A DNA stretch of 64,000 nt from assembly GCA_003640385.1 (NCBI GenBank), contig RCAB01000325.1, positions 1 to 64,000 on the forward strand. The letters run 5' to 3'. The position numbers were made by a program, and so were the translations under genes. This DNA is from Setaria digitata. Lineage: Eukaryota > Nematoda > Chromadorea > Rhabditida > Setariidae. The notes under the pieces were generated by a model. That model did no database searches, was not told the DNA's origin, and was given only the letters and a program-made list of their open reading frames with translations. Shown here piece after piece: positions 14,801 through 27,686 of the stretch (its first letter is position 1; every line of letters begins with the position of its first letter).

Positions 14801-17800
14801 CTAAAAAAGTAATTGCAAAAACATCAAAATAATATTAGAAAACTTTCTGTCTCTCTGTTCAATAGTTTAAAAATTAATTTAAAATTTCTAAAAATCAGTC
14901 GTTTAATTTTGCTGGGATGAGAATTTGATATAATCAGCATTTTTTTTTTTTTTATCTTTCCGCGTTTCTTCCGCTTCTTTGGAATAATTTGAAACAGTTT
15001 GCAAAGTTTTTGAAAATTTAATTCCTCTTTATTCATCAAATAAGCATACCATTATTATGTCACTTTAGGCTTGCTGGTTAGAAATTCCAGAAATGCGACC
15101 AAGCATTAAAAAAGTGAAAGAAATTATAAATGCAACATTAAAAACAACGTAAGTTTTCTTGCACAGTTATAAATTCAAAACTGTTAATTTCTAATTAATA
15201 TATTAAATTAATGCGATATAATTAGTGTGAAAATAAATGAACTGAACCGCAGTACAACATCTGAACACAATAATTTTGGCTACTCATGAATCAGCACAAT
15301 TATTAACCATTTATGACTACTTAAACCGCAAAAAAAAAACATTTTTGTCAAAATTTTAGTCTAAGATTTTTCTCCATTTTTGAAGATTTTTCCGTATATT
15401 AATCAATTTCCTTGCAATTAATGTAAATTTTTTAGAGAAATAATTTAAAGAAAATTAACGAAGCATATGGATGACGCATATATTCTAAGAAGTTTTCAAA
15501 TTGATTAATTAATTAATTAACTAATTAACTGAGGCATTGATTTCCAAAGGAAAAAAATGGCATGATTTTTTGTACTCCTCTTAGCACCAATTACTTTAGT
15601 ACATACTATTTCAGCGAGAGCGGATCACTTCTGGATCAAATGATGGAAATGATGAATGAGGTTCTTCGCTTTTGAAATAAAAATAAGAGAAACTTTAAAT
15701 GTTGCTATTTTTATATCACTACAGTTTACAGTCCAACTTTTTTTCTCATTTTAATGATGATGATCAAGTTTTTTATTCAATCCATTCAAATTAGTCATAA
15801 GCTGAGCTGGGAAAAAAATTGAAAGTTAAAAATTTTTTAAAAAATATATTCTCGTCTATTGTAGCAGAGTGCGTATAAAATATAGTACCAAATTCGTATA
15901 GCGCAGCACTGTTATCGACAGGTGAGAAGGAAATCACTAGGAAAAATGCTGTTAGATTTAAAAATTTTTGCAGGGTAAAATTTTGAAATTTAAAAAGAAC
16001 ATAAAGGGAAGTTAGTTATTGCAGTATACCGTAAACTTAGAAGCAATGGTAAGAGATCGGACAGCAATGTTAGAAGAAGCGCAACAACAAGCTGATCGAC
16101 TACTCTACAGTATATTACCGAAGTCATAACTTCCTTCTTTTTCGTTAATTTTTAAATTTCAACTTTTAGAAGTAAGTATTTTCCTTAATAATTTTAACGA
16201 GTTTTAAATAGTTTTTAAAGTGAAATTGAAATTAATTCATTGAAGAAAATAAAACTTGGTTGTTTGCAAATAGATGAAGTTTTAAGATCGATTGCTGATG
16301 ACTTGAAAGTTGGCAAACCAGTACCACCGACACTCTATTCATGTGCTACAGTACTCTTTTCGGATATTCGTGGATTTACTCGTCTCTCATCCATTTCAAC
16401 ACCATTTCAAATTATTCAATTCCTTAACGATCTCTTTAGCGGTTTTGATGATATTATCTCGAAGCATGATGCATACAAAGTAACACTAAACGCAATTTAA
16501 TATTTTAGTTATTTTGTTCATTTATGAAAAAATTTCATCAAAACATAAAAGAATTGAGTTCAGTTTAATAATTTTTGATTTGCTTATTACATTTGATCTG
16601 TGCTCCTTTTAAAATTTTTATATTTAGTCCAAATTTATTTTAGTTTTATCAAGCACTAATGAAATCTATTATTAATTAAAAAATAGTAGCTTAATATTTC
16701 ATCTTTCTCTCAAAGAAGCTAGGTGTGATCAGAATTAATGTTACTATCATTACAACTATCCAATTATTACATTATCCTCGAGATTTTAACTAGACTAGCA
16801 GGAAGAGAACTATTTTACGATAATCAAGAAATCAGAATGCTCGTAGCGTCCTAATCTTTATCTGATCTCTTGTGAAGGGATACTGATGAATTTACTCATC
16901 TCTCAACAATTTCAAATTATTCAGTTTTTTTTTTTTTTTTTGCTGAAAGAGAAACTTTCGAGATATTTTAAAAGAACAGTTCATTGACTACCACCATATG
17001 ACATATTTTGGTAATGACGTTTCCGGTTGTTTTTAAATCTTTTTAACTTTAAACTCTATATATTAATTTAGTTCTTTTTTGTGCCCAAGCCAAAATAGTA
17101 AGTAATAATAATAATAACAATGATGAAAAATAATTTACAATGAGGTTGAAACAATCGGTGATGCATATATGATTGCTTCCGGACTGCCAAAAGAAAATGG
17201 TTATGCACATGTGGAGAATATCGGTGAAATAGCACTTAAGATGCGTTCAGTAAGTAATTAAGTTATTTGATTTCCCGAAGTGATTTTGAACAGAATGATC
17301 CAGCAGTAAAAACAAAAACGAAAATATCTCAATTCTATTTCCATTATTGACGATATGCCATTATTTTGTATTGCGTCGATTCCTCGCAAGTTATTCTGAA
17401 CATTTTAACTTAGTAGAAAAAGAAAAGCAGGAAATGGATTAAAATCTTGACAATCAAAAAGAAATTTAGTTCGTGTCGAAATTTAAAGTGGTCCACCGAC
17501 CACAAGAACAATTGATGGTTCGAATCGGCTTTCACAGCGGTGCAGTAGCAGCAGGTGTTGTTGGTCTAATTACACCACGTTATTGTCTTTTTGGTGATAC
17601 TGTTAATATGGCATCCAGAATGGAAAGTACCAGTGAACCGAACGAAATACAGGTAATCATTGAAGCTTCTTTCAATATAAGATATAAGAAAATCATTGTG
17701 ATAACTATTTCCATCCCAGTTCTACCTCTCTTCCTCTCTTATACTAAAAATAAATATAGATCCCATATCTAATAGACTTATGGTTCCCTAATTTTACCTA

Positions 17801-18267
17801 GTGAAATTTTTACACATTGTGAGCTGCTTCTAACAATCATCTCTTACATTTAGATGAATAAGTATAAAATTTCCATTCGTTCCACATTATAGATCAGTGA
17901 TCAATCTTACAACCTTCTTCATTGCTACTTTCCAGAATTTGAAATTATTGAGCGAGGGAAAATTAACGTCAAGGTAAAATTGTGAATTTTACTTACATAT
18001 TTAGACAAAAATCTTATTCATCACATCGGAATTTCTTACCCTGGGAATAATCTCTATTGCTTTTTATAATTTCTTAATTAATTTCATTAATCAATTGTTA
18101 GCAGGAAAAAAAAACAAAGTTCAATGAAAATGGAACAAGCGAATTTTTTAAATGCATCAAATTTTCTTTTCTTTTAAAATAATATGACATGTAGAATTAT
18201 ACATTTTCAGGGTAAAGGTGAATGCACCACTTATTTTTTGGAAGGAAAAGAAGGTGTAATATATTAA
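6081..18267 (+). CDS. Receptor-type guanylyl cyclase (nematode GCY family)
   Basis: Single-pass membrane receptor converting GTP to cGMP; the nematode family acts largely in sensory neurons. Exons: 6081-6259, 6564-6670, 7018-7199, 7757-7934, 8454-8569, 9019-9180, 9471-9618, 10104-10264, 10929-11107, 11455-11530, 11766-11939, 12295-12402, 12551-12622, 12881-13115, 13952-14110, 14581-14687, 15069-15148, 15615-15660, 16025-16122, 16287-16479, 17145-17249, 17470-17652, 17893-17973, 18211-18267; phases agree throughout, giving 1061 aa. Order: signal peptide (about 1-16), ANF-receptor-like ligand-binding ectodomain to about 445, one membrane helix (about 448-470), kinase-homology domain (about 472-820), linker helix ending LLYSILPK, class III cyclase domain (about 857-1055). 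Catalytic features are present: metal Asp882 in FSDIRGFT and Asp926 in VETIGDAYM, guanine-specifying Glu922 and Cys994, and Asn1001/Arg1005 in [13 protein letters not shown], so activity is predicted. The kinase domain has TNF where kinases have DFG and carries an Asp/Asn-rich insert, as expected for a pseudokinase. Many GCY paralogues exist in nematodes, so no specific symbol is given. Confidence 0.93.
8735..8872. repeat. Short inverted repeat plus (TA)n microsatellite in a cyclase intron
   Basis: Within intron 5, TAACACCATCATAAT (8735-8749) is matched by its exact reverse complement at 8811-8825, enclosing an ATTT/TATA-rich loop. It is followed by about 45 bp of pure TA dinucleotides. It may be a small hairpin or MITE remnant; no target-site duplication was identified. 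Confidence 0.7.
9429..9488 (+). repeat. Triplicated 20-bp unit spanning a 3' splice site
   Basis: Three adjacent degenerate copies of GTACGAAGCACCTTTTTTACA run across the intron 6/exon 7 junction. Two of them end in TACAG acceptors, at 9450 and 9470. Only the acceptor at 9470 keeps the cyclase reading frame; use of the one at 9450 adds 20 nt and shifts the frame. Confidence 0.7.
13116..13951 (+). other. Largest cyclase intron, no gene seen
   Basis: An 836-bp intron between the Asp/Asn-rich end of exon 14 and the C-lobe part of the kinase-homology domain. It is AT-rich with a T-tract near 13750-13769. No nested gene or RNA was recognised. Confidence 0.6.
16878..16924 (+). pseudogene. Relic of a cyclase-domain exon inside intron 20
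   Basis: The segment GATACTGATGAATTTACTCA and its continuation to 16924 closely resembles coding sequence of exon 20 (about 16362-16424, encoding DIRGFTRLS onward). It includes the shared block ATTTCAAATTATTCA. A short deletion relative to the true exon breaks the frame, and the copy runs into a poly-T tract. I infer a decayed partial exon duplication. Confidence 0.6.
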
Positions 18268-19202
18268 GATATATCGATTTGTCAATCATCTGTGGAAAAA
18301 AAAATCATACGCACTTTTACGTATCAGTTCTTAACAGTTTTACAGAATTTGTCAAACAAATTAGAACAGAGAGGTGGCACAAATAAAAGAGCGATGACAG
18401 GCTTCGAGGAAGAATATCTTTTTTGACTGATTTTTAAATAATAAGTGATACATCCGTTTTCTACTTATTTTGAGGCAAAATGTTCATCAACTGTAACAAG
18501 AATTAAATTATTTTTCCAATCAAATACATTTAACTCATGTATCAAAAAATTAATTATTCCCTATAATATAAAGCGAAATTTAACATATCACATCAGAAAG
18601 AAAAAGAAGATATCCTGAATAAATTCTTCTATCGCAAATATAACATATTTAATAAGTTCTAGTTTAAAGGAAAGACAACTGAAATAGTGATACGCTGTAG
18701 CACGACATATTTTTATAGTTTTTTTTTTTTCTTTTCAATTAAATACAGTAAACTTGCCGATTTAGAGTAAAAGTAAAATATTTTAAATAATTCGATATCT
18801 ACGCTAAATTAAACCGTCCATCTGTCATTTCCCTTTATCATTTTGTCTAAAATTTTGAAAAGTCTGAAAGTCCTAAGGATCATTACGCTATGTTATATAA
18901 TTTGTCTACACACATATAAAGCAATTATCACATACAAAATTCCTTTAACGAAAGAAAACTAAAAACTCATTTGAACCATAAGTTTCAGATCAAACGGCAT
19001 CAAGTCCCAAAAAGAGTAAAAATTACCTTATTTCCATTCTTAATAATCTCTTCTTCAGATATAAGACATTTCAAATTTCAAACTCTCCCTACAATTTTTC
19101 TTCAGTTCAATTCTATATAAAACGTTAAAGCTAAAAACAAACTCCTGTGTGAGATTTTAGTAGTTAATCATAAAAAGGAAAGCATTTGAAGCAGCTTTTA
19201 CA
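18268..19202. other. Convergent 3' intergenic region
   Basis: 935 bp between the stop codons of the cyclase (plus) and condensin (minus) genes; it should hold both 3' UTRs. An AATAAA at 18382-18387 lies 115 nt after the cyclase stop. No coding segment is seen. Confidence 0.65.
18382..18387 (+). terminator. Candidate polyadenylation signal of the cyclase gene
   Basis: Canonical AATAAA 115 nt downstream of the TAA at 18265-18267. In such AT-rich DNA this hexamer occurs by chance, so only its position supports it. Confidence 0.4.
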
Positions 19203-22200
19203 TTATCGATATTCTGAGGCAGTACGTTTACGATTCACCCTGTTCTGCCGAGCAGATATTATCGTGAAATCACCCATTTCCGTTGGCATTATCAAACCAT
19301 GACCATCCTTACGCTGCAGAAGTTCCAAATTCTGGAAAATAATTAAAATTAATAATTGCAAGAGAAACATAATTACCTGCGAATTAATTGTCAAATAAGC
19401 GAATAATGTTATAGTCATAAGGTAGAGATCGATAAAATGGCGTGAAATTGTCAACTGTGAGCAAGTCCTCTATTACTCGTCATTTTGTGAAAAACAAACA
19501 AGAAGCTTCTCAGAAAATACAACTGCAATGAACCAGAATTACTAACATTTTCATTACAAAGATGAAGAAGCACTGAGAACGCATTAATTGGACTGAGATC
19601 ATCAGCTGTTCGTCCGGCTAAATAAGAAGGAAGTTGGGCCAAAACCGATGAGAATGTGTGTCGTCCAGCTAATTTAAAGTCTTTTACTATTACTTCAGCA
19701 TGTCGCAGTTCACATGTTGGGTCATCGTTCATCTCCTGGAAGAGAAAAAAAAGATAATTGCTTTAAAATCTTTAAAATTAAAATAACAATTTTCAGAACT
19801 TTCAGCATAACGATGTTAATGTCTACTCAGTCTTACTTTGTAACTCGGAAAATGACAGTGGTCAAATCCTCTAACAGTAAGGACAAAAATTTAACCATAA
19901 ATTATATTAGTAACAAAGCTTGATTTTATCAAAACCAAGAGAGGCCGAAATACATCACCTCTTCTTCCCTCAACTGTAACCGCTCTTCCTCTGCACTCAG
20001 TTCGATGCAGTCACTTTGACCATCCAGAAGAAAAGATCCCTGACAGGAATCTTCGTTTAAGATACTCAAATCACTCAAGCCGTCCAGAAAACTGAATCCT
20101 TCCTGTCGTGCAACTGATAGCTCAGCATTTAATGCGTCAGCATCAAGCTTTAAAAAAGAAAAGAAAGAGAAATCCTGAATTTTAAAATAAAAATAAAAAG
20201 AATAAAAAAGAAAAGTTGTTCGAATGTTTGATAAGAACTTTTTCTAACACATGAAAAGAATGATTTGGGAACATATGAAAGATATTACTTTTGCATTTGA
20301 TAATATAGTACCAATTGCTCTTTTCACAGCCGGTGCATTGATTCGTCGCTGTCTCACCGAATATTTCACACCGAAAATCTAGAAAAAAATAAAGAATAAA
20401 TTAATAAGGAAAATGAACCTTATCAATTCTTAAATTTTATGCAGAGGCACAGGATCTGATTAGTGGTAAGAATGAAAAAATATAATGTATCAATCTTATA
20501 TATATAATATCTCTCCTCTGCTATTTTTTTTTAATGTTATTTGACTGATTTGATCGAATCTTAAGTTCAGATAGGTTGAGGAGAAACCAGAACTATTGCC
20601 TTTGCAACATCTATAAGTTGAAAATTCACTCTTCTACGGACAAGAAAGCACCGAAAGGAAAAGTTCGCGTATACTCTTGATTAATTCGTGAGTTTCTGAT
20701 AACTCGGAAACAAAAATTAAGCACTTACCTCAGCTTCTTCTGCCCCAGAATCGACCTCAGAATAGAAGCTTTGCGTAGTTTTTACCATTGGTATATCGTA
20801 TGTCGGTACTAACGTCTGTAAAAAGCCACTTATAATCATAAACGATTTTTTTTTTTTTTTTTTAACAGAATAAATGAGAAATCACTACTAGCTATAAACT
20901 TTGTTGAATAATGCCTGTTTATGAGGATTATCCGATTACCATAAATAAAAAAATGTCTCAGTAGCTTACATCTCCCTAACAAGAAAATACATTCTCAGGA
21001 AGACAATGGATAGACAAGATCTAAATTTTTTAAACAATAAGAATTCAGTTAACTAATGGAAAGAGGAGCTTTTAGATACAGAATAAATGATTGTATTTTA
21101 AAAGTCGTAGTGACAAAAGGCTAGACAGTACTGTCATTAACAATAATAAAGCGAAGTTCATTAACAAAATCTCTTGTAATGAAAAAAAAAATTTATTCTC
21201 AGAAAAATAGCAATAAAAATTATTGCTAACACTATCATTATCATCATTGTCTTGAGCAGAAATTTCGTTAAATAAATCATTTTCGTTATGACCATCAAAT
21301 GCTTCACTACCGCAGGGTACCGACATTGACCGCTGTTCTGAGTATGAATCGTCGAAATAGCTATTGAAACAAGACATGTGTTCTTTAATTCTGAAAATTT
21401 GACCGCTGAGAACTCAAACTATGTGTTTTATATATTTGAAATTTATATGGAAGTGTCAAGTTTTCGGCAATTAAAACAAACGCTTCTTCAGGGTCCAAAT
21501 CCTCGCGAATGCTTTGTCGAAGCATTCGTGATAGACATTCCTCTTTCGCATCGATGGGAGCTGACATAGCACGATTAAAACGCACATTCTCCCATTCACC
21601 CTACAATAAAGAACACAATTAACTTTTGGAAAGCATATCAAAAAATACTATTATGGAATATAAACAACAATAAACTTATTTAAAAAAGAATAACCGAAAA
21701 AACGTGAGCCAAGCGACAGAATTGCTCAGGTTTATAAAATAAATCAGCAGCAACACGTGTCCGGTTGACTTTCAAAACTTCATCTTCGCGTTTGACAAGC
21801 ACAGCAGGACGTTTTGTTTGCCTTTGTCGGTCTCGAATCACAGCTAGAGGCATATTATCGAAATCACCAATTTCAAATGCTTCTTTTTCTTCCTCTTTTT
21901 TAGCCTGTCATATTTTGAGTGAAATTTCTTTTAAATAATGAAAAAATTATGAAAAAAAATAAAAATTTTAGTCCTTTGGCTGTCAGACACAAAATTTGCA
22001 AATTCTTTTACAAATCTGTAAGTCAGTTCGGAATCCAACGTTTCCACTGGCGATTATCAATATTAATAATAAGTTAACAATAAGTTCTGGTGTTCGACCA
22101 GTTTGTCACCTGAACTCTACTGTTTCAAATTTAGATAACCCATCTATATTCCCTCATTTGATGATCAAAAACGTTTAGTATTAACCAAGAAGTACGAACT

Positions 22201-25200
22201 TTCGGCACAAACTTCTTTCTTTTGGAATATTAAAGTTTATAATCGTACTACATTCAAAGTACAGTAATTCCGATCGATCAGACTTTTCTTTACTTGGCAA
22301 TGGCCTAGAGGCTGCGATAAGTGAGTGCATGTATTGGAGGTCTCCAAGATTTCCATTCAAGAAGAGCTTTAGTATTTTCCAAAAGCTAAGAGACTAATGG
22401 ACAGAAAGTTAGGCATCCTGAATAATAAATTCCTTTCAAGCAGTGTAACCGTATTTAATAGGCAAAACTACGGCAAAGGAAGCATAACACATAAAGGATA
22501 AGAATTTTGAATAAATATTACGAAAAAAACAAAATAGTTACTTTTTTCCGTTCAATTTTATCCAGTCGTACCGTTGGTTTTCCCTTTGCAGCTCCAATAA
22601 CTTCTAAAAAGATTTTAATAATATACAATTTTATTACCGTAGTATTAATTTATTGGGATATCAAGTGAAATACCATAACATGAAATGCGTAGCATTAAAA
22701 TGTGTTTACAATTAACCTCCTTTATCAAGCTTTCGTTTCTTCCAGTGAGTCTCATCATTTACTATTGAATAAGCCATAATTGCAACTCGTCTTTCGTCAA
22801 CAAAATGTAAATCACCGTATGCTGAAGCTGCATCTACGCGTTCACTTCTAATACTCCCTTCCACTCGTACACTCTCTGACTTTTCCGAAAGTTCGACCTT
22901 CAGAATTTACAATGTGAACAAGAAAAAAATTTGAACCATAAGAAACATATTGCAAAAAAAAAAAGTCTTTATATTGATATTAGAAAACGTAGAAATTTAC
23001 TCTTTGAATAACCTTCATTTCCTGCTTAATTCTTCCTATTTCAAAAGTTTTAGAGTTCGGAAGAAAGCAATTAGATAACTATACCTGTTTGGATGCAACC
23101 ATCCGAGCATCATCAGCGGTTGATTGGAAGTCACTCATATGAGATGGTGTTAGTTCTGCATCCATATCAGCATCATTGTCAAAAGTTGCGGTGAAACCAC
23201 CCGCATCTGTTTCAGAATCAACATCATCCATACGACTTGGTATCGTCGAACGGAAATTTATTGATTCGGACGGCACCGCTGATCTAACACGCTCTCGTGA
23301 AATGGTACTTTCCCGTTCCCAACCTTGTTCCGGCTTTCTCATTCTATAAAAGAGAATGAAAGTCCGCTGCACAAAATGAAACCGATAACATAAAAAAACT
23401 TTACATGAATACATCCAACTGCATGACAAAGACAGCATATAAGAAATGGAAGAGATGATAACGATAAAAAAAGTACAATCTGATAATAATGCAATTGTTC
23501 ATAAGAAATAACACATTTAAAGCATACGGTGTTGCAATTGGAATTTGCGCGATTTTCCGACCAAAATCATCGCCCTTTTTCTTAAACAAACTTTCACCTC
23601 GTCCAATCCGGAAGGTATCCAATACTCCAGCTAATGCTTTCTGATCATCACCTGTCATTTTAACAATATCCCGTGGAACTTCAATTTCAATTATACTGCG
23701 GAAAACAGGCAAGCTGCTGAGCACATTATCACTCTGAAACCAAACTTCCACAGTATTAAAAAGGATATCTATAAATATGTAGTGAGAGCTCTTAAAATAA
23801 AGAAATGCTAGCAATAAATAAAATGAAAACAAACTTCGGCAGACAAATGCTCAGCAGATCTAGCGAAAAAGTAATTAAATGTAGGATGTTCGCCAGATAA
23901 GGTCTTCAGTGATTTCGACCGAGCTTCATCACTCATTTCTTCCCACCTTTAAAACGTCAGAAATTAATTGTTATAAAAATTTATGAGATAAAATTATTAA
24001 AAATATTTATTTAGGATAATGAAAAAATGTTAAAATCAACAAATTGAAGCGTGTACATATACATATATAAATTGAAGTATAAAAGTTAAATATTAAAGAC
24101 AAAAGTACAGGTGAAGTTAAATAGTTAATATACTTTCACTGCTTAATAAAACAGATACGTAGAAAGGCAACCTCATTCGGCATACTTTCCAGCACATCGA
24201 CTCTTCGAATGGCTCTAACTCATCAGCTATTGGAGCATACGTCAAGCCACTTTTTGTGTCCGCGATTCTATTAATGTATGATTTTTTTGCTGGAATTATA
24301 GCCTGTCGAATGAAGCTTCGTCGCACGAATGGATCTAATTCTCGTAAAGAGTGAACCTAAAAGTGATTAACATAATCAGTCATAAAGTTTTAACTTCTCT
24401 GAATTTATTTTTTTGACCAACCGGAAAGAGTATACAAGGTGCTAAAGCATTACCGAAATTAATAGAGATGGCAACGCAAAAACATTATCCAACTTACATA
24501 CACACACAAAAAAAAAAAAGAACCAGTAAGGCAATGAACTGTCCGGAATCTATGCCAAATTTCTTTTGCAATCGCCTTCTCCATCGGTATAATTCTTTGC
24601 TACCACTTTCGAGTAGTGCTTTCTCTAACACCGCTTCAACATTTTTCTGGATTGACTGCATGCTACTAGTACTTGCCGTCGTATCCATAAAAGTTGTTTC
24701 TTGACTGATACTTGTGTTCTGAAAAAATACATAAATAGCATCAAATCGTCAGCTATCATGAAGAACAAAAGCATAAGCTAAATATTAAAAATTAACTAGG
24801 CTTTGAGAAGAATAAACAAAACTGGCAACCAAAATGGATCTTTAAAAAAATTAAGTAATCCTAATTTTGGAGATCAAATTTTTTTGTTTCTTTCCGAAAA
24901 ATATTTCTACCCATCAACATTCTTTAAAATGTACTCGGGATAGTGTTGACATGTGTTCATCGTCATGTACGCTGCTTGCACTACCAGCAACATTTGATGG
25001 CCCAAGTTTTTCTGCTTCTTCGATACCATCTAAAATGGGATCAGTTTATTATCAGCAATTTTATTAATATCCATTTCATGCTCTTAAGTGGCATTTAGTA
25101 CAGAGAGATAGGTAAAAAATCATCACTTATTTGCACACAAGAAATAGTGAAAAGTGGAGAAATCAGATGCTCAAAAAAAAAAAAAAAAAAAAAAAAAACG

Positions 25201-27686
25201 TACTCCAAATTTCCTGTAAATCCTCCCCTTCAACTCTCTCATTCCATGGCTCGCGAATGCATCGGCAATTATTATGTAACATGTAACGACGTCCACACTT
25301 GCTCGTAACAGCATTTTGCATTAAAAGGCCACTTGATGACCCTTCATCGAAGTTATGTGTTGCTTTACTATACAAATGGCTGCAGAATTCGGTGCCTGTT
25401 TCGGTATCATTTAGCTCCGACGAGTCATACACAACCATCGGAACCTGAAATTATAAATTTATATATTGGAGGCTTTTTTACTGCTTGCAATTATCAGAAT
25501 TTGCCATCAGCAAAATTGGAAAAGTTTTAAGACTTGACTTTAAGTCAATAAGCTATAATAAATCTTTCACTTATTATTCAGTGGAGAGCTAAAAAGAAGC
25601 AAGTATGAAATCTTAATAATTATAGTAGCTAGAAATTATTCGGAAAATCGATGGCTACAGTTCGAAAACGGAATGAAGAAAACTGAGACGAACAAGCAAA
25701 GCAGATTACTCATCCTCGTCATCTCAAAATTTATACAAAATGTTGCTATTGACTAGATTATCGCTGGTTATTTATATAAGCGTTATATAGACTAAAATAA
25801 GATTTCAACTTCCACCACAATAAAGCAAAATTTGTCAACAGACGCATTCGCATGTGACAGTTAAATTAATGCATTTCCCGCCTCAAACATTACCTTTGAT
25901 CTTCTTTTAATACAATTTTCGTGAGATTTATCATATCGATTGGTGAATTTTTTCAAAATTTCTGCAGGCTTTAACGCTCTTTGTTCATCGTCTGTTTCGG
26001 AAGATGAATCATCGATATAAACAGGAAGATCATCTGCGTCATAGATATCATTCTTTTTAGCTATACAATCTTCCAAATCAACATCCGAATCACTGTTCCA
26101 TTCGTCCATTAGTCCTTTCTTTTTCGCCTTATCTTTAACTTCCTGAAACAAGCTATCACATAAATGATAAAATACAAGGGAAGTTGACAAAAAAAAAAAA
26201 AAAAATTAATCCTCAATAATGAATTTATAAATTTCCAAACTGTATGCATATGAACAAGAACTGTGGATAACCATCATGCTAGTAATTTTCAGTATCTCAT
26301 TTCTTTTAGCAAGCCTATGTGATAAAATGTGATGAATGTAGCTAAAACTCGTAATATAATGTGAAGAAGAGGAGAAAGGATAGTAATACCTTCTTACTAG
26401 TAGTCCCTTCATCCGAATTCATCCCTTCACCATCATCTCCATCACCATCAGTTGAGGTATCTTTTTTATCGCTATCTGGTTGAGATTCTGGAAGAACTCC
26501 TTTTCAAAGGAAAATTTTCACTTCCGAAGTTGATTTAAGCGTAATTAAAAACAGCTTACTGTCGCCTAATTTTGACCGAACATCGTATGCTTCTGAATGG
26601 GTAGCATCCACACGAAAGGAATAAATTCGTGCACTTGCATCAAGTAAAGATCCAGCCTGCTGAAAAATTTTCGAAGTTTCCAACGTCCAGATTTATAATT
26701 CATCATCATTTATAATTATAATTTATCTCAAGATTTATTATTCGCATTTATTTATTTTATTTTTTTGCACAACTTTACGTATAAAAATTCATAGTCATGT
26801 ACTATTTTATGGAAGATTTTTTTAAAAAAAGAATGTAATTTCTGCGAAAAAAAAACTGATTCGACACCTACGTATAACGGTTCTTTTTCGACGACACTCG
26901 GTAGTCTGTCAATAAGGTCTTCCTGAAAAGCACGAGCTGCTAGCTGCTTCGCTTTTGTAACGGCGATTTTCATCGCTTCTAATAAACGCTCATCTTTTGC
27001 AGGATTTTCTGAAATTTCGGTAAATTAAGATTACACTTGAAGAAAAAAGAAAAAAGCTTGAAAGGTTTTCTCTATTCATTTATGCCACAAGCTAAAAGAA
27101 AGCACAGTAATATACAAAAATATCTATGACATATGTTTCGAGAATTGAAATATGTATCTAAAAACAAAATAGCATACAGCTGAAAACATCCAGCTTCTCC
27201 CAAAAAAATTCGGCCTTCAACTAGTCAACTAGTCAAATCTGCCCACTAAAAAAAAAAAAAAATAACTATTAGATGGTGTATACCTTTCTCAATGGCTCTG
27301 GCATTCATATCCATTAAAATCTTTTGTCGTTCTTCATCCTCATCTTTCTGTGTACGCAGTACTGCCGAGATACGACGTGAGCCACGTCGATTCGTTAAAC
27401 GCTCTTTTTCCAGAGCATCGAATGTACGATCGACCTTTACAAAAAAGAGTAGAAAAGGTTCAAATTATTTTCCAATTAAGAAAAGTACGAAAGAAATAAT
27501 TTACTCTGTAACAACACTTTCAAGTTTAGTTTGCATACTTTTCCTCCATTTTTATATTGTTATTTAAAAAAAAAAAAAAAAAGATATGTAGAATAAGCCA
27601 CTAATTTCCAGTTAATTCTCAAAAGCAAAACTCACTTCACTATCCAGGTCATCGTCATCTGCATCGCATTTCCGACGTCTTGGCAT
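19203..27686 (-). CDS. NCAPH: Condensin complex subunit 2 (kleisin; NCAPH/Barren/DPY-26 type)
   Basis: The kleisin bridges the SMC2/SMC4 heads in condensin I during chromosome compaction. Exons in transcript order: 27636-27686, 27284-27434, 26872-27008, 26560-26659, 26390-26487, 25894-26142, 25204-25444, 24935-25029, 24524-24718, 24172-24356, 23835-23946, 23528-23733, 23085-23343, 22717-22897, 22542-22603, 21695-21904, 21482-21600, 21231-21390, 20729-20815, 20289-20378, 19959-20147, 19547-19735, 19203-19331; phases agree, giving 1164 aa. Identification rests on the N-terminal kleisin block LLDASARIYSFRVDATHSEA (about 117-136), a central FDEGSSSGLLMQN block, and the C-terminal winged-helix segment with HTFSSVLAQLP and NAFSVLLHLCNEN (about 1085-1125). 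Acidic Asp/Glu/Ser linkers separate these blocks. Vertebrate NCAPH is about 740 aa; the C. elegans kleisin DPY-26 is much longer, so this gene is closer to the nematode form in size. Exon 5 has an in-frame alternative acceptor 9 nt upstream. Exons 10-19 are least conserved and their borders least certain. Confidence 0.87.

Noticed and set aside
16240..16286. Upstream start of cyclase exon 20 (frame open from 16240, encoding [15 protein letters not shown])
   Set aside because: No phase-compatible acceptor exists there. Splicing at TTTTAAG 16286/16287 joins LPK to SIADDLK in frame and gives exactly the spacing to FSD seen in other receptor cyclases.
23343..23527. Extension of condensin exon 12 to 23515 or beyond
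   Set aside because: The GTGTTA donor there leaves the wrong phase for exon 13 and creates a stop; GTATGC at 23527 fits both phase and consensus.
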